Source of the DNA: CAVSRC01 sp963781775
GTDB lineage: Bacteria > Pseudomonadota > Alphaproteobacteria > Rhizobiales > Kaistiaceae
Length of the DNA stretch: 64,000 bases
Direction: 5' to 3'
Assembly (NCBI GenBank): GCA_963781775.1
Contig: CAWAHE010000028.1
Coordinates: forward strand, 1 to 64,000
Part shown: positions 8,925 through 17,367 of the stretch, piece after piece
How the letters are laid out: each line of letters begins with the position of its first letter
Numbering within the stretch: the stretch's first letter is position 1
Translations under genes and position numbers: made by a program
The notes under the pieces: generated by a model
Databases searched by the model: none
The model's input: only the letters and a program-made list of their open reading frames with translations
What the model was told of the DNA's origin: nothing

Positions 8925-10469
8925 ATGCTCAGGATCATCGCTATTCTAGCGACAGGCATTCTCGTGGGCGCATCGACTGGTCTCGCCGCTGCCGATCCGG
9001 CCCCCGTCAAGGTAGACGGCGGCGCGCTTCAGGGCGTAACCCAGGGCAAAGTCGATGCCTGGCTCGGCATCCCCTACGCTGCCCCGCCGGTCGGCAATCT
9101 GCGCTGGCGAGCGCCGCAGCCGGTGAAGCCATGGCGGCGGACGTTGGTCGCCGATACCTACGGACCCTCCTGCTTCCAGCCGGATGTCGAATTCGTGTCG
9201 GAAGATTGCCTGACCCTCAACGTCTTCCGTCCGAAGGACGCCACCGGTCCCTTACCGGTGATGGTCTGGATCCATGGCGGCGCCATGGTGCGCGGTGGCG
9301 CTAGCCTCTATCCGTTGCAGGCTGTCGCGGCGCAGGGCGTCGTCGGCGTCAGCATCAACTACCGACTCGGCCGGCTCGGCTTTTTCGCTCATCCGGCACT
9401 GGCCACCGAAGGCGAGCCACGCGGCAACTACGGCTACCTCGACCAGCTTGCCGCTCTCAAATGGGTGCAGGCAAACATCGCGGCCTTCGGCGGCGACCCG
9501 GGCAACGTGACGATCTTCGGCGAATCCGCCGGCGGCGGTTCGGTATTCGCGCAGATGATTTCACCAATGTCGCGGGGCCTCTTCAAGCGCGCCATTGCGG
9601 AGTCGCCCGGCACGCCGGGGGGCCGGCCGACCGAGATTCCAAGTTCGACGCTCGTGCAGGCGGAGAAGATTGCCGTCGACTACGCCAACCTCCTCGGCAT
9701 AGACGGAACAGACGCGGACGCGGCCAAGAAGCTACGCGCCCTCTCCTTGGAAACGCTGGTGTCTGGCGCAAGCGGACCGGAGGCCCTCGATGCGCTGGCC
9801 CACAGGACTGTGGTGCCCGGCATGGCGATGTCGATCATTGATGGCCAGTTCCTGACCGAGACGGTGGAATTGGCCCTCAAAGATGGCAACTGGGCCAAGG
9901 TGCCCTTCATCGTCGGCGCCAACAGCCGTGATCTCGGTCTGGGCGCCGACCCCTCGAAGGAAGCTGTGTTCGCCCAGTTGGGTCCCTATGCCAACCAGGC
10001 GAAGGCTGCCTACGATCCAGACGGCACGTTGAGCCTCGATGAACTCAAGGTTCAGGTCTACATGGACATGACGATGCTGGAGCCCGCGCAGCACGCGGCC
10101 GACCTCGTCGCCGCGTCCGGCCAGCCGACCTGGCTCTACCGCTTCTCCTATGTGCCGACGGCGCAGCGGCCAACCATGCCGGGCACGTTGCATGGCATGG
10201 AGATTCCCTATGCGCTCGACGTCCCGGCGGCCATCGTCGGAGCGGCCAACGTGAGTGACGACGACCTCGCCATGGGGGCGTCGACCAGCGCCTACTGGGT
10301 GAACTTCGCCAAAACAGGCGATCCGAATGGAGAGGGACTGCCGCAATGGCCGCAGCACAAGGCCGGTTCCCAGCAGGTCCTTAACTTCACCAATGACGGC
10401 ATCAAGCTGATGGATGATCCGCGGGCGGCGACGATCGCGCTTTGGAAGAAGTTCCAAGACGCCCATTAG
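8925..10469 (+). CDS. Exported type-B carboxylesterase (para-nitrobenzyl esterase family)
   Basis: A 514-residue alpha/beta hydrolase with a signal peptide (cleavage near AAA at residue 22). It shows the family signature in order: LGIPYAAPPVGNLRW, EDCLTLNVFRP, VMVWIHGGA (oxyanion hole), the nucleophile elbow FGESAGGG with Ser201, and LHGMEIPY containing the likely catalytic His. Such enzymes hydrolyse carboxylic esters and, exported here, would act in the periplasm or outside. ATG 8925 is preceded by GGAGGAGGAA; upstream in-frame sequence lacks coding character. It is divergent from an AraC regulator and followed by a small exported protein gene. Confidence 0.9.
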   Translation: MLRIIAILATGILVGASTGLAAADPAPVKVDGGALQGVTQGKVDAWLGIPYAAPPVGNLRWRAPQPVKPWRRTLVADTYGPSCFQPDVEFVSEDCLTLNVFRPKDATGPLPVMVWIHGGAMVRGGASLYPLQAVAAQGVVGVSINYRLGRLGFFAHPALATEGEPRGNYGYLDQLAALKWVQANIAAFGGDPGNVTIFGESAGGGSVFAQMISPMSRGLFKRAIAESPGTPGGRPTEIPSSTLVQAEKIAVDYANLLGIDGTDADAAKKLRALSLETLVSGASGPEALDALAHRTVVPGMAMSIIDGQFLTETVELALKDGNWAKVPFIVGANSRDLGLGADPSKEAVFAQLGPYANQAKAAYDPDGTLSLDELKVQVYMDMTMLEPAQHAADLVAASGQPTWLYRFSYVPTAQRPTMPGTLHGMEIPYALDVPAAIVGAANVSDDDLAMGASTSAYWVNFAKTGDPNGEGLPQWPQHKAGSQQVLNFTNDGIKLMDDPRAATIALWKKFQDAH

Positions 10470-10535
10470 GACGGCGCCGGAGGCGACCGGCCTTCGGCCG
10501 TCTGCATCTCCCAATGTCGGCAAGTGGGGCTCGAA

Positions 10536-10934
10536 ATGCGCAGGCGTGATCTGATTCTGGGATTGGCGACGTTTGCCGCAGCCGGCCGTTTCGCCGAAGC
10601 ACAGGCAGGAGGTGCCTGGGTCTTCCTCGGCTCGCGCGTGGTGCGCTGGCTCGGCGACTTCGACGTCATCCACGTCGGCATCGCCGATGGCCGTTACGAT
10701 CACATCCTGATCAAGGCAAAAGGCAATGCCATCTTCATCGACGACCTCGACGTGACCTACAGCAACGGTGTTCCCGACCACATTCCGCTGCGCTATCACA
10801 TAGCGCAGGGAGGTTCGTCGCGGGTCATCAACCTGCGCGGAGGGGATCGCAATATCCGCCGCGTGACCTTCTTCTATCGCCGGCCGACGAACATCCGCGG
10901 TCCGGCGACCGTGGAGCTGTGGGGTCAGCGGTAG
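10536..10934 (+). CDS. Small exported protein, DUF2541-like
   Basis: A 132-residue protein beginning with a twin-arginine-like leader (MRRRDLILGLATFAAAG) and a likely cleavage after AEAQA. The mature part is a beta-rich domain (WVFLGSRVVRW, DVIHVGIADGRYDHILIKA, ATVELWG) resembling DUF2541 proteins, whose role is unknown. ATG 10536 was preferred to GTG 10524 because it puts the twin arginines at the N-terminus. It lies 66 nt after the carboxylesterase and may be cotranscribed with it. Confidence 0.7.
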   Translation: MRRRDLILGLATFAAAGRFAEAQAGGAWVFLGSRVVRWLGDFDVIHVGIADGRYDHILIKAKGNAIFIDDLDVTYSNGVPDHIPLRYHIAQGGSSRVINLRGGDRNIRRVTFFYRRPTNIRGPATVELWGQR

Positions 10935-10967
10935 GAGCTGCCTCATACGGTAGTATTGAGGCAAGAC

Positions 10968-10997
10968 GTGGATGGCTGGGCCGAGCCCGGCCATGAC
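10968..10997. repeat. REP-like palindromic element, copy 1
   Basis: A 30 bp element starting GTGGATGG and ending CCATGAC, with an internal CCGAGCCCGG core. It matches copies at 11121-11150 and 16355-16384 with one to two differences, all outside genes. The surrounding 10935-11282 gap contains no gene. Confidence 0.75.
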
Positions 10998-11120
10998 ACC
11001 CCGCACCCGCCGCGCTGCACGCGAGAAAAGCCAAAGCGTCGCGACGCGACAAGTCTTGCGCTGGGTCCCGGATCACGCGATGCGGCTTCGCCGCACGCGG
11101 TCCGGGAAAGCGGAAAAGGC

Positions 11121-11150
11121 GTGGATGGCCGGGACGAGCCCGGCCATGAC
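11121..11150. repeat. REP-like palindromic element, copy 2, followed by G/C-rich hairpins
   Basis: This 30 bp copy is nearly identical to the elements at 10968 and 16355. It is followed at about 11160-11280 by further hairpins, including GACCTCCCCTCAAGGGGG, a motif shared with the gap downstream of rpoD near 21195-21215. These are dispersed intergenic repeats of the kind common in Hyphomicrobiales. Confidence 0.75.
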
Positions 11151-11282
11151 GTAGCCCCCTCCCGAAACTGCTACGCAGTTTCGACCTCCCCTCAAGGGGG
11201 AGGTTAAGGCCCTCACCCGGCGCTGCGCGCAGACCCCCGATCGAGCCGGGGGCGGGCTCTCTCCCACGAGGGGAGAGGTGAA

Positions 11283-12071
11283 TCACCGCTTCTCCCGGTA
11301 CGCGGCCCAGGGCATCTGCGTCGCCAGCTTGCCGCCGGAGATATCGATCAGCGAGCCGGTGATGTAGCCGGCGAGATCCGACGACAGGAAGCAGACGAGG
11401 CTGGCGATATCGACCGGGCTGCCCCAGCGCCGGAGCGACAGCGTATCGAGCAGCGCCTCCTTGCGCTCCGGGCTCGCCTCGGCGAAGCGGTTCATCTGCG
11501 TCGGGATCATGCCCGGCGCATAGCAATTGACCGTGATCTCGAACGGCCCGAGCTCGCCGGCGAGCACGCGGGTGAGCGAGATGACGCCCGCCTTCGACGC
11601 GCCATAGGCGACGCCGCCGAGCGAGGGCACGATCGCGGCGAAGGACGAGGCGTTGACGATGCGCCCGGCGCGCTGGCGCTTCATGACCGGGGCGACCGCC
11701 TGGCACATCAGGAAGGTGCCCTTGAGGTTGGTATCGAGGTTGGCGTCCCACATCTCCTCGGCGAGCGCATCGACCGGGCCGCCGCCGGCAACGCCGGCAT
11801 TGTTGACCAGCACGTCGATGCGGCCGAAGCGCTCCGCGACTTGGCCCACGACGCGCTCGCAATCGGCCTTCTCGCGCACGTCGCAGAGAAGCTGCGCGCC
11901 CGGCCAGCGGTTCTCGGTCCACTCGGCGGCGATCTCGTCGAGCAGGTCCTGCCGGAAATCGGCGGCGACGGTGACGACGCCCTCGCCCGCGAGCGTGCGG
12001 GCGATCTCGCGGCCGATGCCGCGCCCGGCGCCGGTCACGATGGCCACCTTGCCGGTGAGATCGATCAGCAT
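11283..12071 (-). CDS. Short-chain dehydrogenase/reductase (SDR, FabG-like)
   Basis: A 262-residue classical SDR: cofactor motif TGAGRGIG near residue 15, NNAG around residue 92, the catalytic serine segment NASSFAA, and YGASK with the active-site Tyr and Lys. The aspartate after the second strand (AADFR) suggests NAD(H) preference. It lies downstream of the sugar-ABC permease and binding-protein genes on the same strand, although a 357 bp repeat-containing gap separates them. A role as a sugar or polyol dehydrogenase working on the imported substrate is plausible but inferred from position. Confidence 0.88.
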   Translation of the reverse strand: MLIDLTGKVAIVTGAGRGIGREIARTLAGEGVVTVAADFRQDLLDEIAAEWTENRWPGAQLLCDVREKADCERVVGQVAERFGRIDVLVNNAGVAGGGPVDALAEEMWDANLDTNLKGTFLMCQAVAPVMKRQRAGRIVNASSFAAIVPSLGGVAYGASKAGVISLTRVLAGELGPFEITVNCYAPGMIPTQMNRFAEASPERKEALLDTLSLRRWGSPVDIASLVCFLSSDLAGYITGSLIDISGGKLATQMPWAAYREKR

Positions 12072-12196
12072 GAGTCTCTTTCCATTCCGAACTTTTCTTT
12101 ATTCGTTGTGCCCGGTGTTCATGCCGGGCATCCCCGACTTTGTCCATGGCAGCGAATAAGCGTGGATGGAAATGGGGGCGGCGGCGGCTTGCGGTC

Positions 12197-12370
12197 ATCT
12201 CCCCCCTTGAGGGGGAGAACAGCGAAGCCCGATTTTCGCGAAGCGAGAAATCGCTGGCGCAGCTAAGAGGGGGGTCGTGGCACTGCGGTGCGATTACCCC
12301 CCTCTTGGCTCCGCTAACGTCGCGCTTCGCGCGCCGTAAGCTCCACCGTTCTCCCCCTCAAGGGGGGAGA
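12197..12370. repeat. Composite inverted-repeat element (~174 bp)
   Basis: The two ends are inverted copies of one another: CTCCCCCCTTGAGGGGGAG at about 12199-12216 and the CTCCCCCTCAAGGGGGGAG block at about 12350-12368, each itself palindromic. Inside lies a second inverted pair (AAGAGGGGGGTC near 12265, matched by ATTACCCCCCTCTT near 12292). The arrangement could fold into one long branched hairpin and resembles a small non-autonomous (MITE- or RIME-like) element. No coding sequence is contained. It sits between the permease and SDR genes. Confidence 0.6.
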
Positions 12371-12428
12371 TGGGAGCAGGTGGCAAATGCGGAGATGGGA
12401 GCGAGTGGCATCGCTCCCGCCTCCCCGG

Positions 12429-14393
12429 TCAGCCCTTCACGGCGCCGACGGTCAGGCCATCCGCCAGGAAGCGCTGCGCGTACATGTAGAGGATGGCGAC
12501 CGGGATCGCCGTCAGCAGCGAAGCCGCCATCAACTCGCCCCACGGCAGGATATCGCCGACGACCAGCGACTGGAGGCCGATCGGCAGCGTGCGGATCGAC
12601 TCCGACGTGATGAAGACGAAGGCGAACAGGAACTCGTTCCACGCATTGGTGAAGGCGAAGAGCGCCACCGCCAGCAGCGCCGGGGCGGCGAGCGGCAGGA
12701 TGATGTGCCAGAAGGCATAGAGCCGGCTGGCGCCATCGATCATCGCCGCCTCCTCCAGCTCGACCGGGATCGAGCGGAAGTAGCCGATCATCACCCAGGT
12801 CGCGAAGGGCAGCAGGAAGGTCGGGTAGGTGGAGATCAGCGCGCCGTAGGAGTTGATCAGGCCGAGATCGGTCAGCGTCTGGTAGAGCGGGATGAACAGC
12901 AGCGTCGGCGGCAGCAGGTAGGTGATCATCAGGAAGGTGGTGAGCAGCCCCGCGCCGACGAATTTCAGCCGCGACAGCGCGTAGGCGGCAAGCGCCGCGA
13001 AGACCACCGAGATGACCGTGCTCGCCGTCGCCACGATGACCGAGTTGCGCAGCCATATGAGGAACGGCGTCGCGGTCAACAGGTTGTGGAATTGCTCCAG
13101 CGTCGCCGGCGACGGCCAGAAGATCGACACGCGCTCGCTGATCTGCGGCGTGGTTTTGAACGAGGTGATGATGACCCAGTAGAACGGGAAGAGCACGAAC
13201 ACCATGAAAGGCAGCAGGATGAGCAGCCGCACGCCGAGCCCCATGCGCCGTCGCGCGGCCGCCTTGAGCATCGGTTCGTCCACCGCTTTGCTGGTGAACG
13301 CGCGGCGGAACATGCTGGCGAGCTTTTCCAGGCCCTCGAAGGCGAGCTCGAAGGGCAGGAAGAACAGATCGATGAGCCAGTTGAAGGCGTCGACCGCGCG
13401 GCCGAGGAAGCGGTCGCCGAGATTGGGCTTGCGATTGACCGAGACGCGGCGATCGTCCTTGCGCATGAATTTGGCAAGCAGCCAGATCAGCACCGCCATC
13501 AGCGGCGCGACGGAAAAGGCGATCGCCGTGCCCGGCCCGTATTGCAGCGAGCCGATGGCCTTCTCGTAGGCGAGGATCGAATAGAGCTTGGTGGCGCCGC
13601 TCGGGCCGCCGCCGGTCATCAGGAAGATGAGGCCGAACTGGTTGAACGTCGAGATGAACGACAACAGCAGCACGACGATGATGACGTAGCGCAGGCCCGG
13701 CAGCGTGACGTGGCGGAAGCGCTGGACGATGTTGGCGCCGTCGACTTCGGCGGCTTCGAGCTGCTCGTGGTCGATGGCCTTCAGGCCGGCGAGCAGCAGG
13801 AGGACGTAGAAGGGTATCCCCTTCCACACGTTGACCGCGATGACGCTGGGCATCGCGAGGTTCGGATCGGACAGCCAGCCCTGCGGCTGGCTGATGATGC
13901 CGGTGCCGAGCAGGATCGGGTTGAGGCCGCCGAAGATCGGATCGTAGATGCTCTTCCAGGCGAGCGCGGTGACGATTTCCGGCACGATCCAGGGAAGGAG
14001 CATGATGCCGGTGAGCACGGTGCGGAACGGCAGGCGGCTGTTGAGGATCAGCGCGATGGTCATTCCGGTGACCATCTTGATGCCGAGCGACCACAGCGTG
14101 AAGGTGATCGTGTTCTTCATCGACAGGATGTAGTCGCTGCTCGACAGGAGCCGCTCGTAGTTCTTCAGGCCGACCTGCACGGTCTTGCCGGTGATGAAAT
14201 TGAGCGAGGTGGTGCTCATCAGGATGGCGTTGATGAACGGCCACAGGATCAGCCCGACCATGATCACCAGCATCGGCAGGACGAACGGCAGCGCCACCTT
14301 CCAGTCGCGCCCGAGAATGTCCTGAAGCCGGCGCGTACTGAAGAACGGCGCGGGTCGGATGGCGGTTGCTTCCATCTGGAGTTGGTTAGCCAT
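12429..14393 (-). CDS. Fused sugar ABC transporter permease (MalF-like plus MalG-like in one chain)
   Basis: A 654-residue inner-membrane protein carrying two complete binding-protein-dependent permease domains. The first (about residues 30-310) has its EAA loop at 213-231 (EAAEVDGANIVQRFRHVTLP). The second (about 385-650) has its EAA loop at 548-570 (EAAMIDGASRLYAFWHIILP). A hydrophilic and amphipathic linker (about 310-385) with an extra hydrophobic stretch joins them. Normally these are separate genes whose products form a heterodimer. The binding protein lies immediately upstream, but no ATPase gene is nearby, so a shared ATPase elsewhere is implied. Continuous frame with no sign of a missed stop. 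Confidence 0.9.
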   Translation of the reverse strand: MANQLQMEATAIRPAPFFSTRRLQDILGRDWKVALPFVLPMLVIMVGLILWPFINAILMSTTSLNFITGKTVQVGLKNYERLLSSSDYILSMKNTITFTLWSLGIKMVTGMTIALILNSRLPFRTVLTGIMLLPWIVPEIVTALAWKSIYDPIFGGLNPILLGTGIISQPQGWLSDPNLAMPSVIAVNVWKGIPFYVLLLLAGLKAIDHEQLEAAEVDGANIVQRFRHVTLPGLRYVIIVVLLLSFISTFNQFGLIFLMTGGGPSGATKLYSILAYEKAIGSLQYGPGTAIAFSVAPLMAVLIWLLAKFMRKDDRRVSVNRKPNLGDRFLGRAVDAFNWLIDLFFLPFELAFEGLEKLASMFRRAFTSKAVDEPMLKAAARRRMGLGVRLLILLPFMVFVLFPFYWVIITSFKTTPQISERVSIFWPSPATLEQFHNLLTATPFLIWLRNSVIVATASTVISVVFAALAAYALSRLKFVGAGLLTTFLMITYLLPPTLLFIPLYQTLTDLGLINSYGALISTYPTFLLPFATWVMIGYFRSIPVELEEAAMIDGASRLYAFWHIILPLAAPALLAVALFAFTNAWNEFLFAFVFITSESIRTLPIGLQSLVVGDILPWGELMAASLLTAIPVAILYMYAQRFLADGLTVGAVKG

Positions 14394-14613
14394 GAGCCGT
14401 CTCTCTCACGAGTTGAGGATTGATGGTGCCGTGGCCCGCCCCGGAGACTGGCTTTCCGGGCGGACAATAGAACTGCCGATGTGACTCAAGGCCTGAACGC
14501 CGCGGAACCCGTCCGCGGTATGCGCCGTCAGAATGGTCGATGCAGCCGGACATTCGCGTGTCCCCGAAGACCGGGAGGGCGACCAAGGCCGCCCTCCCGC
14601 TCCGACACTTGTC

Positions 14614-16011
14614 CTACTTCGGCTGCATGATGCCGCCTTCTTCGAAGATGTTCACAATCTTCTTTTGGGCGTCCGCGACGGCATCGGCCGGGTTCATGCG
14701 GCCGGCGATGACGTTGCCGACCATCTGCTCGACGACGCCCTGCGCGCGGATCGCGTCGATGGCGGCATTGGGCTGCGCCGGCCATGAGGAGCCGATGAAC
14801 GGATCCTTCACGCTGACCTGCTCCTTGATGATCGCGAAGTTCGGATCGGCGGCGAGCAGTTCCGGCGTCCACAGGTTCTCGTAGGCCGGCATGAACAGGC
14901 CGCCGGCGACGGAGGACATCTTGTTGAAGTTCTCCGGAGCAAGCAGCGCCAGCGCCAGCTTCTTGGCGAGGTCGACGTTCGGCGCGTTCTTCGAGATGGT
15001 CAGCCAGCCGCCGACGTTGCCGCCATCGCGGCTATCGCCGTTGTTGGCGGTCGGCGCCGGCAGAAGCACGGTATCCGGGAACACCGGGTTCTTGTCGCGC
15101 TTGGCCTGGGCATAGACGCTGAAGGCGTTGTGCGTGTAGCCGATGCTGCCGGCGAGATAGGCCTCGTTGTTGGAGATGTCGCCCCAGCTCTCGACGCCGG
15201 GCGGCAGCATGGGGCCATACTTGCCCTTGCGATCATAGGTCTCGGCAAGCCACGTGACCGCGGCCACCGTCTCCGGCGAGTTGAACTGGACGATCATGCC
15301 GGTCTCGTCGGTGAAGTGACCGCCGAAGGCCTGGATGGCGAGGACGAGGAAGCCGTAGCCGTCGCCGCTCTGGTTGGGCGTGAGGCCCCAGCCCCAGAAC
15401 TTCTTGTCCGGGTCCGACATCTTCAGCGCGGCCGCGCGGCGATCCTCGAAGGTCTTCAGCGACTTCGGATCGATGCCCTGTTCCTTCAGCTTGTCGCCGC
15501 GGATGAAGAAGCCGGTGGTGGCGGCGATGAACGGCACGGCCATCCAGCGGCCGTTGAACTTGGCGTTCTGCGGCGCGTTGATGCCCTGCATGATATCGCC
15601 GTACTTGCTGATGGCCTCGTCGACGACGTCGGTGACGTCCTCGGTCAGGCCGAGCAGGTTCATCTGCGATATCGAGACGTTCGAGGTATAGGCGAGGTCG
15701 GGCGGATTGCCGGCCTTCACCGCGGCGGTCATCTTGCCGAGGAAATCGCCGAAGGATTCGGCGTTTGTGGTCGAAATGTCGAGGCCAACGTTATTGGCCT
15801 TGCTGAAATCCGTGACGACGTCGCGGAAAGCGGTTTGCGCGGCTTCGAAATATTCCTTGCGCTGGATGACGGTCAGCGTGCCCTGTGCGCCCTTCGGCAG
15901 ATCGACGGGGGCCGGCTTGTCCTCGGCAAAGGCGCCTCCCGTGGCAAACAACGCACCGGTGGCGGCGGTCGCGCGCAGTACGTCGCGGCGGCTTGGTTTC
16001 CTAGAGCTCAT
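14614..16011 (-). CDS. Sugar ABC transporter substrate-binding protein (family 1)
   Basis: A 465-residue exported solute-binding protein. The N-terminus is a Tat-type signal (SRRDVLRATAATGALFATGG) with cleavage near AFA. The mature protein has the extracellular solute-binding family 1 layout, with PPDLAYTSNVSISQMN and the hinge segment MAVPFIAATTGFFIRGDKL. It would capture a sugar or polyol in the periplasm and hand it to the fused permease encoded 220 nt downstream. A 17 bp perfect dyad lies upstream of the start (see 16059). The ligand cannot be stated. Confidence 0.9.
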   Translation of the reverse strand: MSSRKPSRRDVLRATAATGALFATGGAFAEDKPAPVDLPKGAQGTLTVIQRKEYFEAAQTAFRDVVTDFSKANNVGLDISTTNAESFGDFLGKMTAAVKAGNPPDLAYTSNVSISQMNLLGLTEDVTDVVDEAISKYGDIMQGINAPQNAKFNGRWMAVPFIAATTGFFIRGDKLKEQGIDPKSLKTFEDRRAAALKMSDPDKKFWGWGLTPNQSGDGYGFLVLAIQAFGGHFTDETGMIVQFNSPETVAAVTWLAETYDRKGKYGPMLPPGVESWGDISNNEAYLAGSIGYTHNAFSVYAQAKRDKNPVFPDTVLLPAPTANNGDSRDGGNVGGWLTISKNAPNVDLAKKLALALLAPENFNKMSSVAGGLFMPAYENLWTPELLAADPNFAIIKEQVSVKDPFIGSSWPAQPNAAIDAIRAQGVVEQMVGNVIAGRMNPADAVADAQKKIVNIFEEGGIMQPK

Positions 16012-16058
16012 ACCTGTTTCTCCTCCCTGAGATTGGTTGCCCTGTAACTGGCAAGTCT

Positions 16059-16075
16059 GGGACCGAAATGGTCCC
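16059..16075. promoter_or_regulatory. Dyad upstream of the sugar-binding protein gene, candidate operator
   Basis: GGGACCGAAATGGTCCC is a perfect 6 bp inverted repeat around a 5 nt centre, 48-64 bp before the start codon. It is of the size used by LacI/GntR-type repressors of sugar transporters, but no such regulator is encoded in the window, so this is only a candidate. Confidence 0.35.
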
Positions 16076-16296
16076 TCTAAATCACGTCTCTCCCTTTTCT
16101 CCAGACTCCGAATTTATTGACTACATCATATTTCGACCGCGCGACCAACGGTTTATCTGGAGGGGCGAAGGCCCCCGACTTCAGCCGTTGACAGCGCTGC
16201 CATAGCCTTATCCCCTGCCTTTCCGAAACGGGCAACCCCTGCCCGCTCGGACACCGAAATAAGCGAGGCTGACCGCCCCTCGCCTCTTGCACTCCC

Positions 16297-16326
16297 GTCA
16301 TCACCGGGCTTGTCCCGGTGATCCAC
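16297..16326. repeat. REP-like element, inverted variant
   Basis: A 30 bp element running from GTCATCACCGGGC to GGTGATCCAC, which is the reverse-complement layout of the REP-like family copy 29 bp to the right. The pair is convergent and could form a larger hairpin in the gap between the binding-protein gene and the small exported protein gene. Confidence 0.6.
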
Positions 16327-16354
16327 GACTGGCTGCGCTGCAACAAGAGAAGAC

Positions 16355-16384
16355 GTGGATGGCCGGGACGAGCCCGGCCATGAC
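16355..16384. repeat. REP-like palindromic element, copy 3
   Basis: Nearly identical to the copy at 11121-11150 (GTGGATGGCC through CGGCCATGAC). With the inverted variant at 16297 it forms a paired arrangement. The rest of the 16012-16433 gap holds only the dyad at 16059 and presumed promoter sequence for the ABC cluster. Confidence 0.75.
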
Positions 16385-16433
16385 GCAGGGGTCGTTGACC
16401 GGCCGGATGTGAGGAGACGGCTTTGCGGTCGGG

Positions 16434-16901
16434 CTACTGCTTGTTCACCGTATACTTGACGACGAATTCCTGGTCGGTGCTCTCGTAATTCCGTTGGCAA
16501 GCGACGCTATAGCCGCTCACGGAAGTGCACGTATTGGACACGTATTTTACGTCGTGGTCGCTATTCGATTTGAGTTTCGCCGTGCAGGTTATGCTGCCGG
16601 AAACACCGGATATGCTGAACGTCGTCGTGTATTCCTCGTCTTTGTTTCTGCCGGGTACGCCCTGGTTTCCGCCGACTTGCTTGTAGCTGGTGTCCAGCGT
16701 CTTGGTGTCGCCATTTGCGGTTGCCGTCACGGCGGGGTCGCCGCTCGCGCCCACGCGCGCTTCCGACGCAAAGCTCCAGGCATTGCGCCAGTTGTCTCCC
16801 TCGTCGCTGCACGAATCCGAGGCGAATGCCGTCACGCCCATTGCCGTTAACAGAGCGGATGCGCTCAGCGCCAACGCGAAGACCTGTCCGATGCCCTTCA
16901 T
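16434..16901 (-). CDS. Small exported cysteine-containing protein, unknown function
   Basis: A 155-residue protein with a signal peptide (LALSASALLTAMGVTAFA, cleavage near residue 27). The mature part is Ser/Thr/Asn-rich, likely beta-sheet, with four cysteines (one near the mature N-terminus in SDSCSD, then ITCTAK, SNTCTS and VACQRN) that could form two disulfides. No family is recognised. It is a stand-alone gene between repeats and a small Cys-rich gene, with less GC-biased codon use than its neighbours. Confidence 0.65.
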   Translation of the reverse strand: MKGIGQVFALALSASALLTAMGVTAFASDSCSDEGDNWRNAWSFASEARVGASGDPAVTATANGDTKTLDTSYKQVGGNQGVPGRNKDEEYTTTFSISGVSGSITCTAKLKSNSDHDVKYVSNTCTSVSGYSVACQRNYESTDQEFVVKYTVNKQ

Positions 16902-17002
16902 TGCTGTCTCCGTTTCAATTCCCCGGGAATACCCAAGCTCACGTGCCCCAGGGGATTGTTACACAAGCTTGGGCGCGGCGAGAATGTCCCCTGTCGGCCC
17001 CG

Positions 17003-17281
17003 TCACCCGAGGATCGGCGACCGGACCTCCGGCATCTCGAAGACGCAGGCCGCGTGCGGCCCGAGGCAATGGCGGGCGCGGCGGCAGAGCGCGCGGCTGC
17101 ACCCCATCCACAGGCACAGGTGCTCGGCCTTCGCCCGCCGCGCGGCGAGCACGCGATCGACCGGCGGCGGTTTCGGCCAGTCGAGCGGCTCCGCCGCGAG
17201 CTTCGGCACGAAAAGCTCCTCCTCCGGTTTCAGCGGCGGCTTTGGCGGGCGGCGGCGGGGTGGGTAGTCGTCAGAGGTCAT
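17003..17281 (-). CDS. Small Cys-rich hypothetical protein
   Basis: A 92-residue protein starting at ATG 17281. The first third is proline- and lysine-rich and the second half carries a cysteine cluster (CLWMGCSRALCRRARHC, then AAC) of the C-x4-C-x4-C-x5-C kind that could bind zinc or an Fe-S cluster. The layout is reminiscent of small conserved hypothetical proteins in Hyphomicrobiales, but no function is known to me. It is the last core-like gene before the CBASS operon. Confidence 0.55.
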   Translation of the reverse strand: MTSDDYPPRRRPPKPPLKPEEELFVPKLAAEPLDWPKPPPVDRVLAARRAKAEHLCLWMGCSRALCRRARHCLGPHAACVFEMPEVRSPILG

Positions 17282-17367
17282 GCGCGTGTTCTCCAGGCCG
17301 CCGGAATGGCGGCGAAACACGCATGGTCTCATGGGTGAAGGGGGCGGGGATAAGTTCTCAGACGGAA

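Noticed and set aside
12387..14423. Very long plus-strand frame opposite the fused permease
   Set aside because: It is the antisense shadow of a high-GC gene: Arg/Asp/Gln-rich translation with no domain and no ribosome site. The minus-strand permease explains the region.
10968..16384. CRISPR array
   Set aside because: The REP-like copies are kilobases apart and not regularly spaced, with no spacers and no cas genes.
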